From contig NZ_BDCA01000011.1 of assembly GCF_001613265.1 (NCBI RefSeq), positions 78,704 through 142,703 on the forward strand: DNA of 64,000 bases, written 5' to 3'. The position numbers were made by a program, and so were the translations under genes. The stretch comes from Nocardia vermiculata NBRC 100427. GTDB lineage: Bacteria > Actinomycetota > Actinomycetes > Mycobacteriales > Mycobacteriaceae. How positions within the stretch are numbered: the first letter of the stretch is position 1; every line of letters starts with the position of its first letter. Under the pieces are notes generated by a model, which saw only the letters and a program-made list of their open reading frames with translations, did no database searches and had not been told where the DNA came from. Positions 8,894 to 17,893 of this stretch are shown here, one piece after another.

Positions 8894-9603
8894 TGCGAAA
8901 CCTCCTGCCGGTTCCGGTCGAAGCCGCGTTCGTGCGCGACATCGGCCAGCAGCCCCTTGAGCTGTTTGCGACCGCGATGCAGCCGGGACATGACCGTGCC
9001 GATCGGAGTACCCATGATGTCGGCGATCTCCTTGTAGGGGAAGCCCTCCACATCGGCGTAGTACACCGCCATGCGGAATTCCTCCGGCAGTGATTGCAGC
9101 GCGGCCTTGATGTCGTCGTCCGGCAGCGCCTCGAGCGCCTCCATCTCCGCCGAGCGCAGGCCGGTGGAGGTGTGCTCGGCCGTGGCGGCGAGCTGCCAGT
9201 CGGTGATCTCGTCGGTCGGGTACTGCGCGGGCTGGCGCTGTTTCTTGCGATAGGAGTTGATGTAGGTGTTGGTGAGGATGCGGTACAGCCAAGCGCGCAG
9301 GTTGGTGCCCTCACGGAAGGACCGGAAGCCCTGGTAGGCCTTGGCGAAGGTTTCCTGCACCAGATCCTCGGCGTCGGCCGGGTTACGGGTCATCCGCAGG
9401 GCCGCCCCGTAGAGCTGATCCAGCAGCGGCAGGGCGTCACGCTCGAAACGTCGCGCCAGTTCGGCATCGTCGGCATTGCTGCGCACGGTGCTGTTGTCCT
9501 CGTCGTCCACCGGATCGTCGGGGATCTCGATATGTTCCGGGCCGGAAGCGCCCGCGGTGCCTTCACGGGGGCGATCGGCCGCCAATTCGTCGTCGCTCGT
9601 CAC
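8890..9603 (-). CDS. sigR: ECF sigma factor SigR/SigH (short form)
   Basis: A 237-residue ECF sigma factor. Region 2 contains the [16 protein letters not shown] and [20 protein letters not shown] stretches; region 4 contains [30 protein letters not shown]. It directs the thiol-oxidative stress response, including thioredoxin and mycothiol genes, and is restrained by the RsrA protein encoded downstream. The GTG start at 9603 is preceded by GAAGGGA at good spacing. A second in-frame GTG at 9762 has its own strong RBS and would give a form 53 residues longer (see separate entry). The acidic leader ([13 protein letters not shown]) before region 2 is typical of this subgroup. Confidence 0.93.
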   Translation of the reverse strand: MTSDDELAADRPREGTAGASGPEHIEIPDDPVDDEDNSTVRSNADDAELARRFERDALPLLDQLYGAALRMTRNPADAEDLVQETFAKAYQGFRSFREGTNLRAWLYRILTNTYINSYRKKQRQPAQYPTDEITDWQLAATAEHTSTGLRSAEMEALEALPDDDIKAALQSLPEEFRMAVYYADVEGFPYKEIADIMGTPIGTVMSRLHRGRKQLKGLLADVAHERGFDRNRQEVSQ

Positions 9604-9762
9604 GGAAGTCCCTTCGGTTGCCGTAGCACTCGAATCTACCGCGCGGGCGTGATCTCGGCCGAACCCGGTGGTGGCCTGGGGGACGGTGTCGATCAGCGGA
9701 TACGGCGGCGCCTGGCCGATCCGGCCGATCGTCACCGGACGTTCGTCGACAAGGACGGTCAC
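9604..9762 (-). promoter_or_regulatory. In-frame 5' extension giving a longer SigR isoform
   Basis: From GTG 9762 the reading frame stays open into sigR and adds 53 residues, giving 290 residues in total. GAAGGAG lies 4-6 nt upstream of this GTG on the minus strand. In Streptomyces coelicolor, sigR makes an induced, unstable longer isoform with about 55 extra residues from an upstream start. The similar length here suggests the same two-form arrangement. This stretch also fills most of the gap to the divergent ybaK gene. Confidence 0.6.
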
Positions 9763-9940
9763 CGCACTCTCCTTCGGACGTTTTTCGGGCTTCAGATCCC
9801 GGACGGGCTGCTGCTGGGCCGCTGTGCCGGGTAGCGAAACAGTGCAACATGCCGACACCCCGCTGTGTTCCCGCCGGGCGATCCCGGCAGGAGCCCGGGG
9901 TGGGCACCGGCGGTCGCGGCGCACCGCTACGCTGACCGGC

Positions 9941-10429
9941 ATGGCCGCATCGACCCCGGCTGTCCGGGCGCTGAACCAGGCGAAGGTGGCACATGTCGTG
10001 CACTCCTATCCGCACGATGCGCGCAGCGATTCCTACGGCGACGAGGCGGTGGCCGCGCTGTCGCAGCGGGTCGGGGTGGTGGCCGAGCAGATCTTCAAAA
10101 CGCTGGTCATCGAGTTGTCGACCGGCGCCGTGGCCGTGGCCGTGCTCCCGGTCCCGCATTCGTTGTCGCTGAAGGCCGCCGCGGCGGCGCTGGGCGCACC
10201 GAAGGCGGCGATGGCCGACAAGGCCAAGGCGCAGCGTATTACCGGGTACGTTCTGGGCGGTGTGTCCCCATTGGGCCAGAAGCGCGCACTGCCCACGGTG
10301 ATCGACGAGTCGGCGCTGGTGTGGGACCGGGTGCTGTGCAGCGCCGGCAAGCGTGGCCTGGAGATCGAGGTGGCGCCGGCGGATCTGATTCGCACGACAG
10401 CGGCTGTCACCGCTATCATCACTGCCTGA
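9941..10429 (+). CDS. ybaK: Cys-tRNA(Pro) deacylase, YbaK/EbsC type
   Basis: A 162-residue YbaK-family trans-editing protein. The start [23 protein letters not shown] matches the family N-terminus. FKTLVIEL contains the conserved lysine that contacts the aminoacyl-tRNA, and [17 protein letters not shown] is the diagnostic GG-S-P-G-K-R loop. It hydrolyses Cys mischarged on tRNA-Pro after ProRS errors. The ATG at 9941 fits the conserved N-terminus; longer in-frame upstream sequence overlaps the divergent sigR leader and is not conserved-looking. No operon partner is evident. Confidence 0.9.
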   Translation: MAASTPAVRALNQAKVAHVVHSYPHDARSDSYGDEAVAALSQRVGVVAEQIFKTLVIELSTGAVAVAVLPVPHSLSLKAAAAALGAPKAAMADKAKAQRITGYVLGGVSPLGQKRALPTVIDESALVWDRVLCSAGKRGLEIEVAPADLIRTTAAVTAIITA

Positions 10430-10466
10430 TATGTCCGATTAATCTGTTGGAAATAATTGCCTTTGA

Positions 10467-10476
10467 CAACTAGTTG
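10467..10476. promoter_or_regulatory. Palindrome upstream of the MarR gene
   Basis: CAACTAGTTG is a perfect 10-bp palindrome about 75 bp upstream of the marR-like ATG, in an unusually AT-rich stretch. A TTGACA box (10463-10468) overlaps it, so binding here would block transcription. MarR proteins often autorepress through palindromes of this size. Operator role is inferred. Confidence 0.4.
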
Positions 10477-10550
10477 AGATATACAAGCAGTTGATTTCTT
10501 CAGGTAACTTGCCGCCCCGGCGCGGTCGGACGGCGCGGGAGGTCCGAGAG

Positions 10551-11057
10551 ATGGACAACGAGCAGGTCTCCGATCGGATCGGGCAGCAACTGATACGCCT
10601 CGGGCGCATCCGGGAACGCACCAACGCCCAGGTGTCCGCCGCCTCGCACGGCGAGGTCGACATGTCGGCGTATCGCATCATCTTCCGCCTGCTGCTCGAC
10701 GGCCCGATGCGCTCGGGCACCCTCGCCGAGGCCATGTACTCCGACGCGTCCACCATCAGCCGGCAGGTCGCCGGCCTGGTCAAGCGCGGTTTCATCCGCC
10801 GGGAAGCCGATCCCACCGACGGCCGCGCCAGCGTCCTGGTAGTCACGCCCGACGGCGAGGAGATGGCCACCCACCTGCGGGCTCGCCGCAACGAGATGCT
10901 GACTCACGTACTCGGCGACTGGGACGACAACGATCGCCACCTCTTCGCCGACCTCCTGGACCGCTTCGTCGACGACTACGAGGCCGCCCGGCAGTTCCTG
11001 CTCGACGTCGGTTCGGAAAGCCGGACACTCCGGACCGACACGCAGACACCCGGCTGA
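10551..11057 (+). CDS. MarR-family transcriptional regulator
   Basis: A 168-residue winged-helix regulator. The DNA-binding domain includes MSAYRIIFRLLLDGPMRSGTLAEAM, the recognition helix segment DASTISRQVAGLVKRGFI, and the wing with DPTDGRASVLVVTPDGEE. N- and C-terminal helices form the dimer interface. The ATG at 10551 is chosen because GGGAGGT (10537-10543) is optimally placed; a longer frame starts at 10491 without such a site. There is no clear divergent or cotranscribed target, so it may control itself or distant genes. The ligand is unknown. Confidence 0.9.
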   Translation: MDNEQVSDRIGQQLIRLGRIRERTNAQVSAASHGEVDMSAYRIIFRLLLDGPMRSGTLAEAMYSDASTISRQVAGLVKRGFIRREADPTDGRASVLVVTPDGEEMATHLRARRNEMLTHVLGDWDDNDRHLFADLLDRFVDDYEAARQFLLDVGSESRTLRTDTQTPG

Positions 11058-11153
11058 CTTTCACCTCGAATCACTCGAATCACACCGGTATCTGTGCGTT
11101 ACTGGTCGAGTCCGTTCGACCCCGATTCGTTCGAACCGAGGATGTGATACGAG

Positions 11154-11489
11154 ATGACCCACCGTCCACGCCTGCGCAGCCTGATCGCCGTCGCCGGCGC
11201 CACCCTGCTCACCTTGGGCCCCGGCCTGTTGATCGCCGCCCCCGCCGAAGCCGCCCCCGCCGTGGTGACCCCGGTCCTGGACTCCGACTACCCCCTCGGT
11301 GGCGACAGCGAGAATCCCGGCGCCCCGGAGAAGGACCCGCAGGCCGAGCGGGCGGAGAAGTTCGGCGGCAATACCGTCACCGACCTCATCGAGCTCGGCG
11401 GCAAAACCGCCACCAATCTCATCGAAATGGGTACGGACGTGCTCAAATGCGGCCTCAACGTAGTAGCGCCCACCGTGCAGTGCGATTAG
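11154..11489 (+). CDS. Small secreted protein, unknown function
   Basis: A 111-residue protein with a clear Sec signal peptide: basic HRPRLR, hydrophobic core (LIAVAGATLLTLGPGLLIAA) and a likely AEA-AP cleavage site near residue 34. The mature part is short, with an acidic linker (GGDSENPGAPEKDPQAERAEKFGG) and two weak repeats (VTDLIELGGKTATNLIEMGTD). Two Cys near the end (KCGLNVVAPTVQCD) may form a disulphide. It resembles small exported proteins common in Nocardia and mycobacteria. No function can be assigned. Confidence 0.75.
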   Translation: MTHRPRLRSLIAVAGATLLTLGPGLLIAAPAEAAPAVVTPVLDSDYPLGGDSENPGAPEKDPQAERAEKFGGNTVTDLIELGGKTATNLIEMGTDVLKCGLNVVAPTVQCD

Positions 11490-11496
11490 CACCGCA

Positions 11497-11541
11497 CGGC
11501 GATGCCGGGCTCAGATCAGGCTGATCTGCCCGGCATCGCCG
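11497..11541. terminator. Long hairpin overlapping the 3' end of the SRAP gene
   Basis: A perfect 14-bp outer stem (11497-11510 with 11528-11541) and a 6-bp inner stem (11513-11518 with 11522-11527) form one long hairpin between the convergent genes. It includes the last codons of the SRAP gene on the minus strand. It probably terminates both transcripts. Confidence 0.75.
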
Positions 11542-12335
11542 CTGCTGTCCACCGGTTCCAGCAGTTGCGGACCGTTGTTGCGCACCGAGTTCACCAAGGG
11601 ATTGACCGGTCGCGCCACGATCGACGAAACCAGCTGCGGCGACGGAGTTTCCAGTAGTTCGCCCGGCGCGGGGTGGTCCGGGTCGAGCCAGGCGTCCCAG
11701 TGTTCGCGCGGCATCATCAGCGGCATCCGATGGTGGATGCGGGTCAGATCGCCCACCGCGTCGGTGGTCAGAATCGTGCAGGAAAGTAGTGGGTTCATCT
11801 CCCGCTGTGCCGGATCGCGCCAGACCGACCACAGCCCGGCCATATAGAGCCGGCCGCCGTCGGCGTCGGACATGTAGTACGGCTGTTTCACCGTCTTGCC
11901 CGCGGCGGTCGGATCAGGTTCGGCGAGCCATTCGTACCAGCCGTCCATCGGCACCAGGCAGCGCCGCTTCTTCGCCGAGTCCCGGAACGACGGCGCCGCG
12001 GTGGCACGATCGGCACGCGCGTTGAACAGCGGTTTGCCCTTCGCCGGGACTCCGGGCTCGGCAGCCTTGGTCCAGACCGGGATCAGCCCCCAGCGCATGC
12101 GCCGGATGCGGAGCGCCGGATCGTCGTCGGGGTGGTCGCGGTCGTGGCGGCGGACCACGGTGAGTACCCGGTTCGTGGGCGCCACGTTGTAATTCGCACC
12201 GGATTCGGCTCCCGCACCGGACGGCGCTTTCGCCGCGGTGCCGGATTCGGAGGCGCCGTCGGTCGTCTCGTCGAGCGCGTCGAGTTCGACCGCAAGTCGC
12301 GCCGGATTCGCGGTGGTCGCATATCTGCCGCACAT
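11511..12335 (-). CDS. SRAP-domain protein (HMCES/YedK family, abasic-site crosslinker)
   Basis: A 274-residue SOS-response-associated peptidase family protein. It begins MCGRYATT; after Met removal the Cys2 is the residue that links covalently to abasic sites in single-stranded DNA. Other family features are the Asn/Arg region YNVAPTNRVLTVV, RWGLIPVW, FNARADRA, CLVPMDGWYEW and CTILTTDA. HHRMPLMM supplies the conserved His. The start at 12335 is fixed by the Cys2 requirement, although the GGAGGT on the minus strand abuts the ATG unusually closely. It protects stalled forks from abasic lesions. Adjacent genes give no further clue. Confidence 0.92.
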   Translation of the reverse strand: MCGRYATTANPARLAVELDALDETTDGASESGTAAKAPSGAGAESGANYNVAPTNRVLTVVRRHDRDHPDDDPALRIRRMRWGLIPVWTKAAEPGVPAKGKPLFNARADRATAAPSFRDSAKKRRCLVPMDGWYEWLAEPDPTAAGKTVKQPYYMSDADGGRLYMAGLWSVWRDPAQREMNPLLSCTILTTDAVGDLTRIHHRMPLMMPREHWDAWLDPDHPAPGELLETPSPQLVSSIVARPVNPLVNSVRNNGPQLLEPVDSSGDAGQISLI

Positions 12336-12451
12336 ACCTCCATGCTGCCATCGGGCACCGACAAATCCGCAGTTCCGACCCCTCCGCGTAGGCCACGGCG
12401 ACCGTAGACTCGGATATAGCCGTGCGCGGACGCGAATACAACTGAAGGCGG

Positions 12452-12498
12452 TTGACATCACATCTTGGGTGTGAGAGTTTCTTGCCGTCACTCTCTCA
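12452..12498 (+). promoter_or_regulatory. Possible promoter region of the aldehyde dehydrogenase gene
   Basis: A consensus TTGACA at 12452-12457 is followed by TGAGAG (12472-12477) and its inverted partner CTCTCA (12493-12498). This may be a -35 box with a regulator site over the start region. The -10 box is not clear. Confidence 0.3.
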
Positions 12499-12515
12499 TT
12501 AGGGGTCGCCGAATC

Positions 12516-14048
12516 ATGTCCACTACCGAGTCCACCGCCGCAGCAGCGGCGAAGGCATCCGAATCCACCTCCGATACCGAGCTCACCTCGGTCAATCCGG
12601 CCACCGGCGAGGTCATCGCCACCCATCCCGTCGCCGACGAAGAGGCGGTGCGCGCGGCCGTCGCCAAGGCCCGCTCGGCCGCCGCAACCTGGAGTGGACT
12701 GAGTTTCGCCGAGCGCAAGCAGGCGCTCTTACGCTGGGCGAGCCGCCTCGTCGCCCGTTCCGACGAATTCTGCGACCTCATCCACACCGAGAACGGAAAA
12801 CCGCGCGACGACGCCTATCTGGAGATGATGCTCGCCCTCGAGCACATCGCCTGGGCCGCCAAGAACGCCGAGAAGGTACTCAAACCCAAGAAGGTGTCCT
12901 CCGGGGCGACGATGTCGAATTTCTCGGCCTCGATCGAACAGCGCCCGCTCGGTGTGATCGGCGTGATCGGCCCGTGGAACTACCCGGTCTACACCCCCAA
13001 CGGTTCGCTGGCCTATGCGCTCGCCGCCGGTAATACCGTCGTATTCAAGCCGAGTGAATATTCCACCGGGATCGGCAATTTCGTCGGGAAGGCGTTCGCC
13101 GAGGCCAATCCCGAATTGCCCGACGGGGTTTTCACCGTCATCAACGGATACGGCGCTACCGGTGCGGCGCTGGTGCGTTCCGGGGTCGACAAGGTGGCCT
13201 TCACCGGTTCCACCGCGACCGGCAAGAAGATCATGGCCGCCGCGGCCGACACCCTCACCCCGGTGCTGCTGGAGTGTGGCGGTAAGGACCCGGTGATCGT
13301 CGCCGAGGATGCCGATATCGCCGCGGCCGCCGACGCCGTCGCCTACGGCGCCACCATGAACAGCGGCCAGACCTGCGCCGGTGTGGAGCGGGTGTACGTC
13401 CACAAGTCGATCCGCGAACCGTTCATCGCCGAGGTGACCAAGATCCTCTCCGGCGTGCATGCCGGATCGGATGACAAGGCCTCCTACGGCCCGATGACGA
13501 TGCCTTCACAGGTCGACATCGTGCGGCGCCACATCGAATCCGCACTCGCCGACGGCGGCACCGCGGTCCTGGGCGGGGTGGAATCGGTCAAGGCCCCCTA
13601 TATCGAGCCGGTCATCCTGGTCGACGTCGACGAGAATTCCGATGCGGTGGCGGAGGAAACCTTCGGCCCCACCGTCACCATCCGCACCGTAGACAGCGTC
13701 GACGAGGCCATCGAACTGGCCAACAACTCCAAGTACGGCCTGGGTTCGGCGGTGTTCTCCCGTAAGCGTGGGGTCGAGATCGCCCGCCGGCTGCGGGTCG
13801 GCGCCACTTCGGTCAACTCGGTGCTCGGCTTCGCCGCCATTGCCGCACTCCCCTTCGGTGGTGTGGGCGATTCCGGTATCGGCCGCATCCACGGCGCACC
13901 GGGCCTGCTGGAATTCTCCAGCCCGCATTCGATCGCGGTGCAACGCTTCGCCATTCCGGGCATGGCTCTGATGAGCTACAAGCGCACCGACGCCACCATG
14001 AAGATGCTCCGCAAGATGGTGCCGTTCCTGCACGGGCGCAATAAGTAG
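12516..14048 (+). CDS. NAD(P)-dependent aldehyde dehydrogenase
   Basis: A 510-residue ALDH-superfamily enzyme. Visible features are the Rossmann FTGSTATGKKI motif, the general base in LLECGGKDP, the catalytic Cys in NSGQTCAGVER, and the EETFGPTVT and LPFGGVGDSGIGR signatures. The N-terminus has a low-complexity Ala/Ser/Thr leader, and the C-terminus ends in a hydrophobic then basic tail (FAIPGMALMSYKR, FLHGRNK) that might touch the membrane. It oxidises an aldehyde to the acid; the substrate could be succinate semialdehyde, benzaldehyde or a fatty aldehyde. The ATG at 12516 is preceded by AGGGGT. It is a single gene ended by a strong hairpin. Confidence 0.9.
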   Translation: MSTTESTAAAAAKASESTSDTELTSVNPATGEVIATHPVADEEAVRAAVAKARSAAATWSGLSFAERKQALLRWASRLVARSDEFCDLIHTENGKPRDDAYLEMMLALEHIAWAAKNAEKVLKPKKVSSGATMSNFSASIEQRPLGVIGVIGPWNYPVYTPNGSLAYALAAGNTVVFKPSEYSTGIGNFVGKAFAEANPELPDGVFTVINGYGATGAALVRSGVDKVAFTGSTATGKKIMAAAADTLTPVLLECGGKDPVIVAEDADIAAAADAVAYGATMNSGQTCAGVERVYVHKSIREPFIAEVTKILSGVHAGSDDKASYGPMTMPSQVDIVRRHIESALADGGTAVLGGVESVKAPYIEPVILVDVDENSDAVAEETFGPTVTIRTVDSVDEAIELANNSKYGLGSAVFSRKRGVEIARRLRVGATSVNSVLGFAAIAALPFGGVGDSGIGRIHGAPGLLEFSSPHSIAVQRFAIPGMALMSYKRTDATMKMLRKMVPFLHGRNK

Positions 14049-14061
14049 AACCGCATATCGC

Positions 14062-14095
14062 ATCGGGCCCGCGCCGCACTCGGCGCGGGCCCGAT
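14062..14095 (+). terminator. Hairpin terminator after aldehyde dehydrogenase
   Basis: A perfect 15-bp GC-rich stem (14062-14076 with 14081-14095) and 4-nt loop begin 14 bp after the stop codon. Confidence 0.85.
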
Positions 14096-14286
14096 CGCGC
14101 TTTCCGGTGACGCGGCTCCGGTGACATGGATGCCGTCCCCAGGCGTGAATATCGGAAACGCCTCAAATCACCCATAACGGCGCGGCGGCGTCCTCGCGTA
14201 GCGCGGCGCAGGATAGTCCACCGATGTGTGTTACATCGCGGTTGACGGCGGGTAACCAGCCCTGACCAGGCACGGACCGATTTCCA

Positions 14287-14315
14287 TTACCCCTGTGGGA
14301 TCACAAAACTATGCT
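14287..14315 (+). promoter_or_regulatory. Candidate promoter of aroA-rsgA
   Basis: TTACCC (14287-14292), a 17-bp spacer and TATGCT (14310-14315) lie 24 bp upstream of the aroA ATG; GAAAGG at about 14328 is the RBS. The rest of the 290-bp gap (14049-14338) shows only the upstream terminator. Confidence 0.45.
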
Positions 14316-14338
14316 CCGCGCATACGCGAAAGGCTCTC

Positions 14339-15658
14339 ATGAGTGAAGATGTATCGGTGAGTTTCTGGCCCGCGCCCCACACCGACCATGCCGTGCACGC
14401 GACCGTCACCCTGCCCGGGTCCAAATCGATCACGAACCGGGCACTGATTCTGGCCGCGCTCGCCGACCGTCCCTCGACCATCACCGGCGCCCTGCGCAGC
14501 CGGGATACCGAGCTGATGATCGCGGCCCTGCGCGCGATGGGAACCGAGATCACCGGTGACGCCGACGTCCTCGTCGTCACCCCGCCCGAACATCTGCACA
14601 ACGCGACCGTCGACTGCGGCCTGGCCGGCACCGTGATGCGGTTCCTGCCGCCGGTGGCCACGCTGGCGCACGGCAACGTCGCGTTCTTCGGGGACGAACA
14701 GGCCCGGCTGCGGCCGTTGGGCACGGTACTCGACGCGCTGCGCAATCTCGGCGTCGAGATCGACGGCGACACCCTGCCGTTCGTGGTGCACGGCTCCGGC
14801 TCGCTGCCCGGCGGCACCGTCACCATCGATGCGTCCGGGTCCTCGCAGTTCGTGTCGGGGCTGCTGCTGTCGGCGGCCCGTTTCGAGTCCGGCATCACCG
14901 TGCATCACGAGGGTGCGCCGCTGCCCTCCATGCCGCATATCGAGATGACCGTGAACATGCTGCGCCACGCCGGCGTGCGGGTGCAGGCACCCACCGATCC
15001 GCGCAAGGAGCAGGTCTGGGTCGTGGAACCCGGTCCGATCCATGCCGTGGACTGGGAGGTCGAACCCGACCTGTCCAATGCCACCCCGTTCCTGGCCGCC
15101 GCCGCGGTCACCGGCGGTGAGGTGACCATCCCGCACTGGCCGCAGCTCACCAGCCAGGCCGGCGACGTGATCCGCGAAATCCTGGTCCGCATGGGCGCCG
15201 AGGCACGCCGGTTCGACGGCACGCTCACCGTGCGCGGCCCGCAGACCCTCGCCGGAATCGATATCGACCTGCACGATGTGGGCGAACTGGCCCCCACCGT
15301 CGCGGCCCTGGCCGCCCTGGCCGATTCCCCGTCCCGGCTGCGCGGCATCGCGCATCTGCGCGGCCACGAAACCGACCGGCTGGCCGCGCTGACCGCCGAG
15401 ATCAACCGTCTCGGCGGCAATGTCAGCGAAACCGAGGACGGCCTGAACATCGAGCCCGCACCGCTGCACGGCGGTGAATGGCATTCCTACGCCGACCACC
15501 GGATGGCCACCGCCGGAGCGATTCTCGGCCTGCGCGTGCCCGGGGTGAGCATCGAGGATATCGGCACCACCGCCAAGACCCTGCCGGAATTCGTCACCCT
15601 GTGGGAGTCGATGCTGGCGGGCGCGGACGTCTTGTCGAATGAAGGAGCGGCCCACTGA
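14339..15658 (+). CDS. aroA: 3-phosphoshikimate 1-carboxyvinyltransferase (EPSP synthase)
   Basis: A 439-residue EPSP synthase of normal length. It catalyses transfer of enolpyruvyl from PEP to shikimate-3-phosphate in aromatic amino acid synthesis. Key motifs are [12 protein letters not shown] (substrate binding), [15 protein letters not shown] [12 protein letters not shown], and the C-terminal [15 protein letters not shown] and [12 protein letters not shown]. The two-domain beta-prism repeats are evident from the length and spacing. Its TGA overlaps the proposed CTG start of rsgA, so the two genes are translationally coupled, an arrangement common in actinobacteria. Confidence 0.96.
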   Translation: MSEDVSVSFWPAPHTDHAVHATVTLPGSKSITNRALILAALADRPSTITGALRSRDTELMIAALRAMGTEITGDADVLVVTPPEHLHNATVDCGLAGTVMRFLPPVATLAHGNVAFFGDEQARLRPLGTVLDALRNLGVEIDGDTLPFVVHGSGSLPGGTVTIDASGSSQFVSGLLLSAARFESGITVHHEGAPLPSMPHIEMTVNMLRHAGVRVQAPTDPRKEQVWVVEPGPIHAVDWEVEPDLSNATPFLAAAAVTGGEVTIPHWPQLTSQAGDVIREILVRMGAEARRFDGTLTVRGPQTLAGIDIDLHDVGELAPTVAALAALADSPSRLRGIAHLRGHETDRLAALTAEINRLGGNVSETEDGLNIEPAPLHGGEWHSYADHRMATAGAILGLRVPGVSIEDIGTTAKTLPEFVTLWESMLAGADVLSNEGAAH

Positions 15659-16656
15659 GGCGCCGCGAGTACGACGAATCCGATGTCCGGGTGCGCCCGG
15701 GCAGAGGGTCTCGTCCCCGGACCAAAACCCGGCCGGAACATCGAGATGCGGTGCCGGCCATGGTGGTTTCGGTCGACCGCGGCCGCTGGGGTTGTGTACT
15801 GCACAACGATCCGGAGCGCCGTGTGGTCGCGATGCGTGCCCGCGAACTGGGCCGCACCCCGATCGTGGTGGGCGATCAGGTGGATGTGGTCGGTGACCTG
15901 TCCGGCCGGCCCGATACGCTGGCCCGCATCGTCCGCGTCGCGGAACGCCGAACGGTGTTGCGCCGCACCGCCGACGACACCGACCCGTTCGAACGCATCG
16001 TCGTCTCCAACGCCGAACAACTGTTCATCGTGGTGGCACTGGCCGATCCCCCGCCCCGCACCGGATTCGTCGAACGAGCCATGGTCGCCGCGTATGCCGG
16101 TGGGCTGCAACCGGTTCTGTGCCTCACCAAATATGATCTGGCGGCCGAATCGGAGTTCGCCGCCGAGTTCGCGGATCTGGATCTCACCATCGTCTACGGC
16201 GGCCGCGAGGATCCACTCGAGCCGGTCCAGGAGTTGCTTCGGGACTCGCTCACCTGCATGCTCGGCCATTCCGGCGTGGGTAAGTCCACGCTGGTGAATC
16301 GTCTTGTCCCCGAAGCGGAACGGGCCGTCGGCACGGTCTCCGGCGTCGGCAAGGGCCGCCACACCTCCACCCAATCGGTGGCGTTGCCACTGGCCGAGGG
16401 CGGCTGGGTGATCGACACCCCCGGCATCCGCTCCTTCGGCCTGGCCCACATCACCCCCGACGACGTGATCGCCGCCTTCGCGGACCTGTCCGAGGCCATC
16501 GAGGACTGCCCACGCGGCTGCACCCACCTGGGCCCACCCGCCGATCCGGAATGCGCGCTGGACGAACTACCGGGCAAGGAACGCCGGGTAGCGGCGATCC
16601 GCTTACTGCTGACTGCGCTGAACTCGAACGATCCCTGGGTGGTCGGAGGTAGTTGA
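15655..16656 (+). CDS. rsgA: Ribosome small-subunit-dependent GTPase RsgA (likely CTG start)
   Basis: A circularly permuted GTPase that matures the 30S subunit. Order of motifs: N-terminal OB fold; G4 TKYD; G1 GHSGVGKS; G2/G3 region with [10 protein letters not shown]-terminal zinc knuckle CPRGCTH then PEC. The obvious GTG at 15691 would drop a conserved leader ([17 protein letters not shown]). The frame opens after an in-frame TGA at 15640, and the only start-like codon in between is CTG 15655, 7 nt after GAAGGAG (15641-15647) and overlapping the aroA stop. I therefore use CTG, giving 333 residues; GTG 15691 would give 321. Confidence 0.9.
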   Translation: MRRREYDESDVRVRPGRGSRPRTKTRPEHRDAVPAMVVSVDRGRWGCVLHNDPERRVVAMRARELGRTPIVVGDQVDVVGDLSGRPDTLARIVRVAERRTVLRRTADDTDPFERIVVSNAEQLFIVVALADPPPRTGFVERAMVAAYAGGLQPVLCLTKYDLAAESEFAAEFADLDLTIVYGGREDPLEPVQELLRDSLTCMLGHSGVGKSTLVNRLVPEAERAVGTVSGVGKGRHTSTQSVALPLAEGGWVIDTPGIRSFGLAHITPDDVIAAFADLSEAIEDCPRGCTHLGPPADPECALDELPGKERRVAAIRLLLTALNSNDPWVVGGS

Positions 16657-16720
16657 CGGGTGCGCAGCGGTGCAATACTGAAAGCCGCTGCTCGTGACCA
16701 CACCGACGGAAGGAGGGCCG

Positions 16721-17299
16721 ATGACCGCGGAACCGCTGCCCGCATGGGCCGTCCCACCGCCGGATGGCTTCACCAGCGATGATCTGGACCGACTAACCGA
16801 CCTGCCCCCGCACACCGAGCTGATCGATGGGAGTCTCGTCTTCGTGAGCCCGCAGATGAGGTTCCACGCTCTGGTGATCGACCTGCTGGTATCGGCACTG
16901 CGGGCCGCTGCGCCGGTGTCGTTGCGGGTGCGGCGCGAGATGACCGTAACTCTCGGACCCCGGCAGCGGCCCGAACCCGACCTGATCGTGGTGCACGAAT
17001 CGGCCGATCGCGGACCCGAACAGACCACGTACCAACCCGATGACGTGGTGCTCGCAGTCGAGGTAGTTTCACCGGATTCGGTTGTGCGGGACCGTGAACG
17101 CAAGCCGCAGCTGTACGCCCGTGCGGGTATCACGCACTTCTGGCGGGTGGAGAACGTGGATGGGCGGGCCGTGGTCTACGTGTACGAACTGGACCCGTCG
17201 ACCGGGTCGTACGCACTGACCAAAATTCACCACGAGAAGCTCGAGTTGTCGGTGCCGTTCACTGTGCGCATCGATCTCGACGAGTATCGCCGGATGTGA
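16721..17299 (+). CDS. Uma2-family putative endonuclease
   Basis: A 192-residue Uma2/DUF820 protein with a PD-(D/E)XK-like core: HTELIDGSLVFVSPQ, RPEPDLIVV, LAVEVVSPDSVVRDRERKPQLYARAG and HFWRVE. The acidic residues in ELIDG, PDLIV and VEVVSP with the Lys in RKPQLY are the likely metal/catalytic set. Such genes are widespread and often mobile; the biological target is unknown. The ATG at 16721 has an excellent AAGGAGGG RBS, so the longer in-frame upstream start is disfavoured. It converges on the TetR gene with only 6 bp between. Confidence 0.85.
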   Translation: MTAEPLPAWAVPPPDGFTSDDLDRLTDLPPHTELIDGSLVFVSPQMRFHALVIDLLVSALRAAAPVSLRVRREMTVTLGPRQRPEPDLIVVHESADRGPEQTTYQPDDVVLAVEVVSPDSVVRDRERKPQLYARAGITHFWRVENVDGRAVVYVYELDPSTGSYALTKIHHEKLELSVPFTVRIDLDEYRRM

Positions 17300-17305
17300 G
17301 CCTGC

Positions 17306-17887
17306 TCAGGTGAGGGTGCGGGTGGCTTCTTTCAGATCGTCGAGCGCGGCCAGGACGTAGGGGGCCAGGGCGGCGTCCCGATCGGCGTCCAGCCATTGCG
17401 CGAAGCCCTGCTTGAACGCGAGCACACCCAGTTCGGCGGCGAGGTGTGCGGTCGGTTGCGGGACGCCGCGTGCGACCAGGGCTTCGACCATGTCCGCGGC
17501 CAGCCCCACGCTTTTCAAGGCATCGCGTTGCTGAAGTTCGGCGTTGGCGGCGATCGCGGCCTGCACACGGGGAGCCATTTCGTGGTTGAGCGGGCCCATC
17601 TCCGCGGAAGCCGCCGCGAGCCCGTCCGCGACGGCCGCGAGCGGGCCGGCATCCTGCGGTGCCGCGGCAATACCTTCGGTCAGCAACCGGCTCAAGGCCT
17701 GCTGCCCGGCGACCAGCAAATCGCGCTTATCAGGGAAGTAGCGATGAAAGGTGCTTTTCGTGACACCGGCGCGCTCGGCAATCTGGGCCACCGTCGTAGC
17801 GTCGTAGCCTTGTTCGGTAAACAGATCGACCGCAGCCAGGACCAGCCGCTCACGTGCCCCAGGTTTCCATCGCGCCATACTGCCCAT
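17306..17887 (-). CDS. TetR-family repressor
   Basis: A 193-residue TetR protein. The HTH reads RLVLAAVDLFTEQGYDATT, VAQIAERAGVTKSTFHRYFPDKRDLL; the rest is the helical ligand and dimer domain. It is divergent from an NmrA-like/SDR gene. The 75-bp gap holds two related palindromes, the first lying 7-28 bp from its own ATG, so it very likely represses both genes. The start may be either ATG 17887 or ATG 17878 (MARW), which is closer to typical. The ligand is unknown. Confidence 0.93.
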   Translation of the reverse strand: MGSMARWKPGARERLVLAAVDLFTEQGYDATTVAQIAERAGVTKSTFHRYFPDKRDLLVAGQQALSRLLTEGIAAAPQDAGPLAAVADGLAAASAEMGPLNHEMAPRVQAAIAANAELQQRDALKSVGLAADMVEALVARGVPQPTAHLAAELGVLAFKQGFAQWLDADRDAALAPYVLAALDDLKEATRTLT

Positions 17888-17893
17888 CCTATG

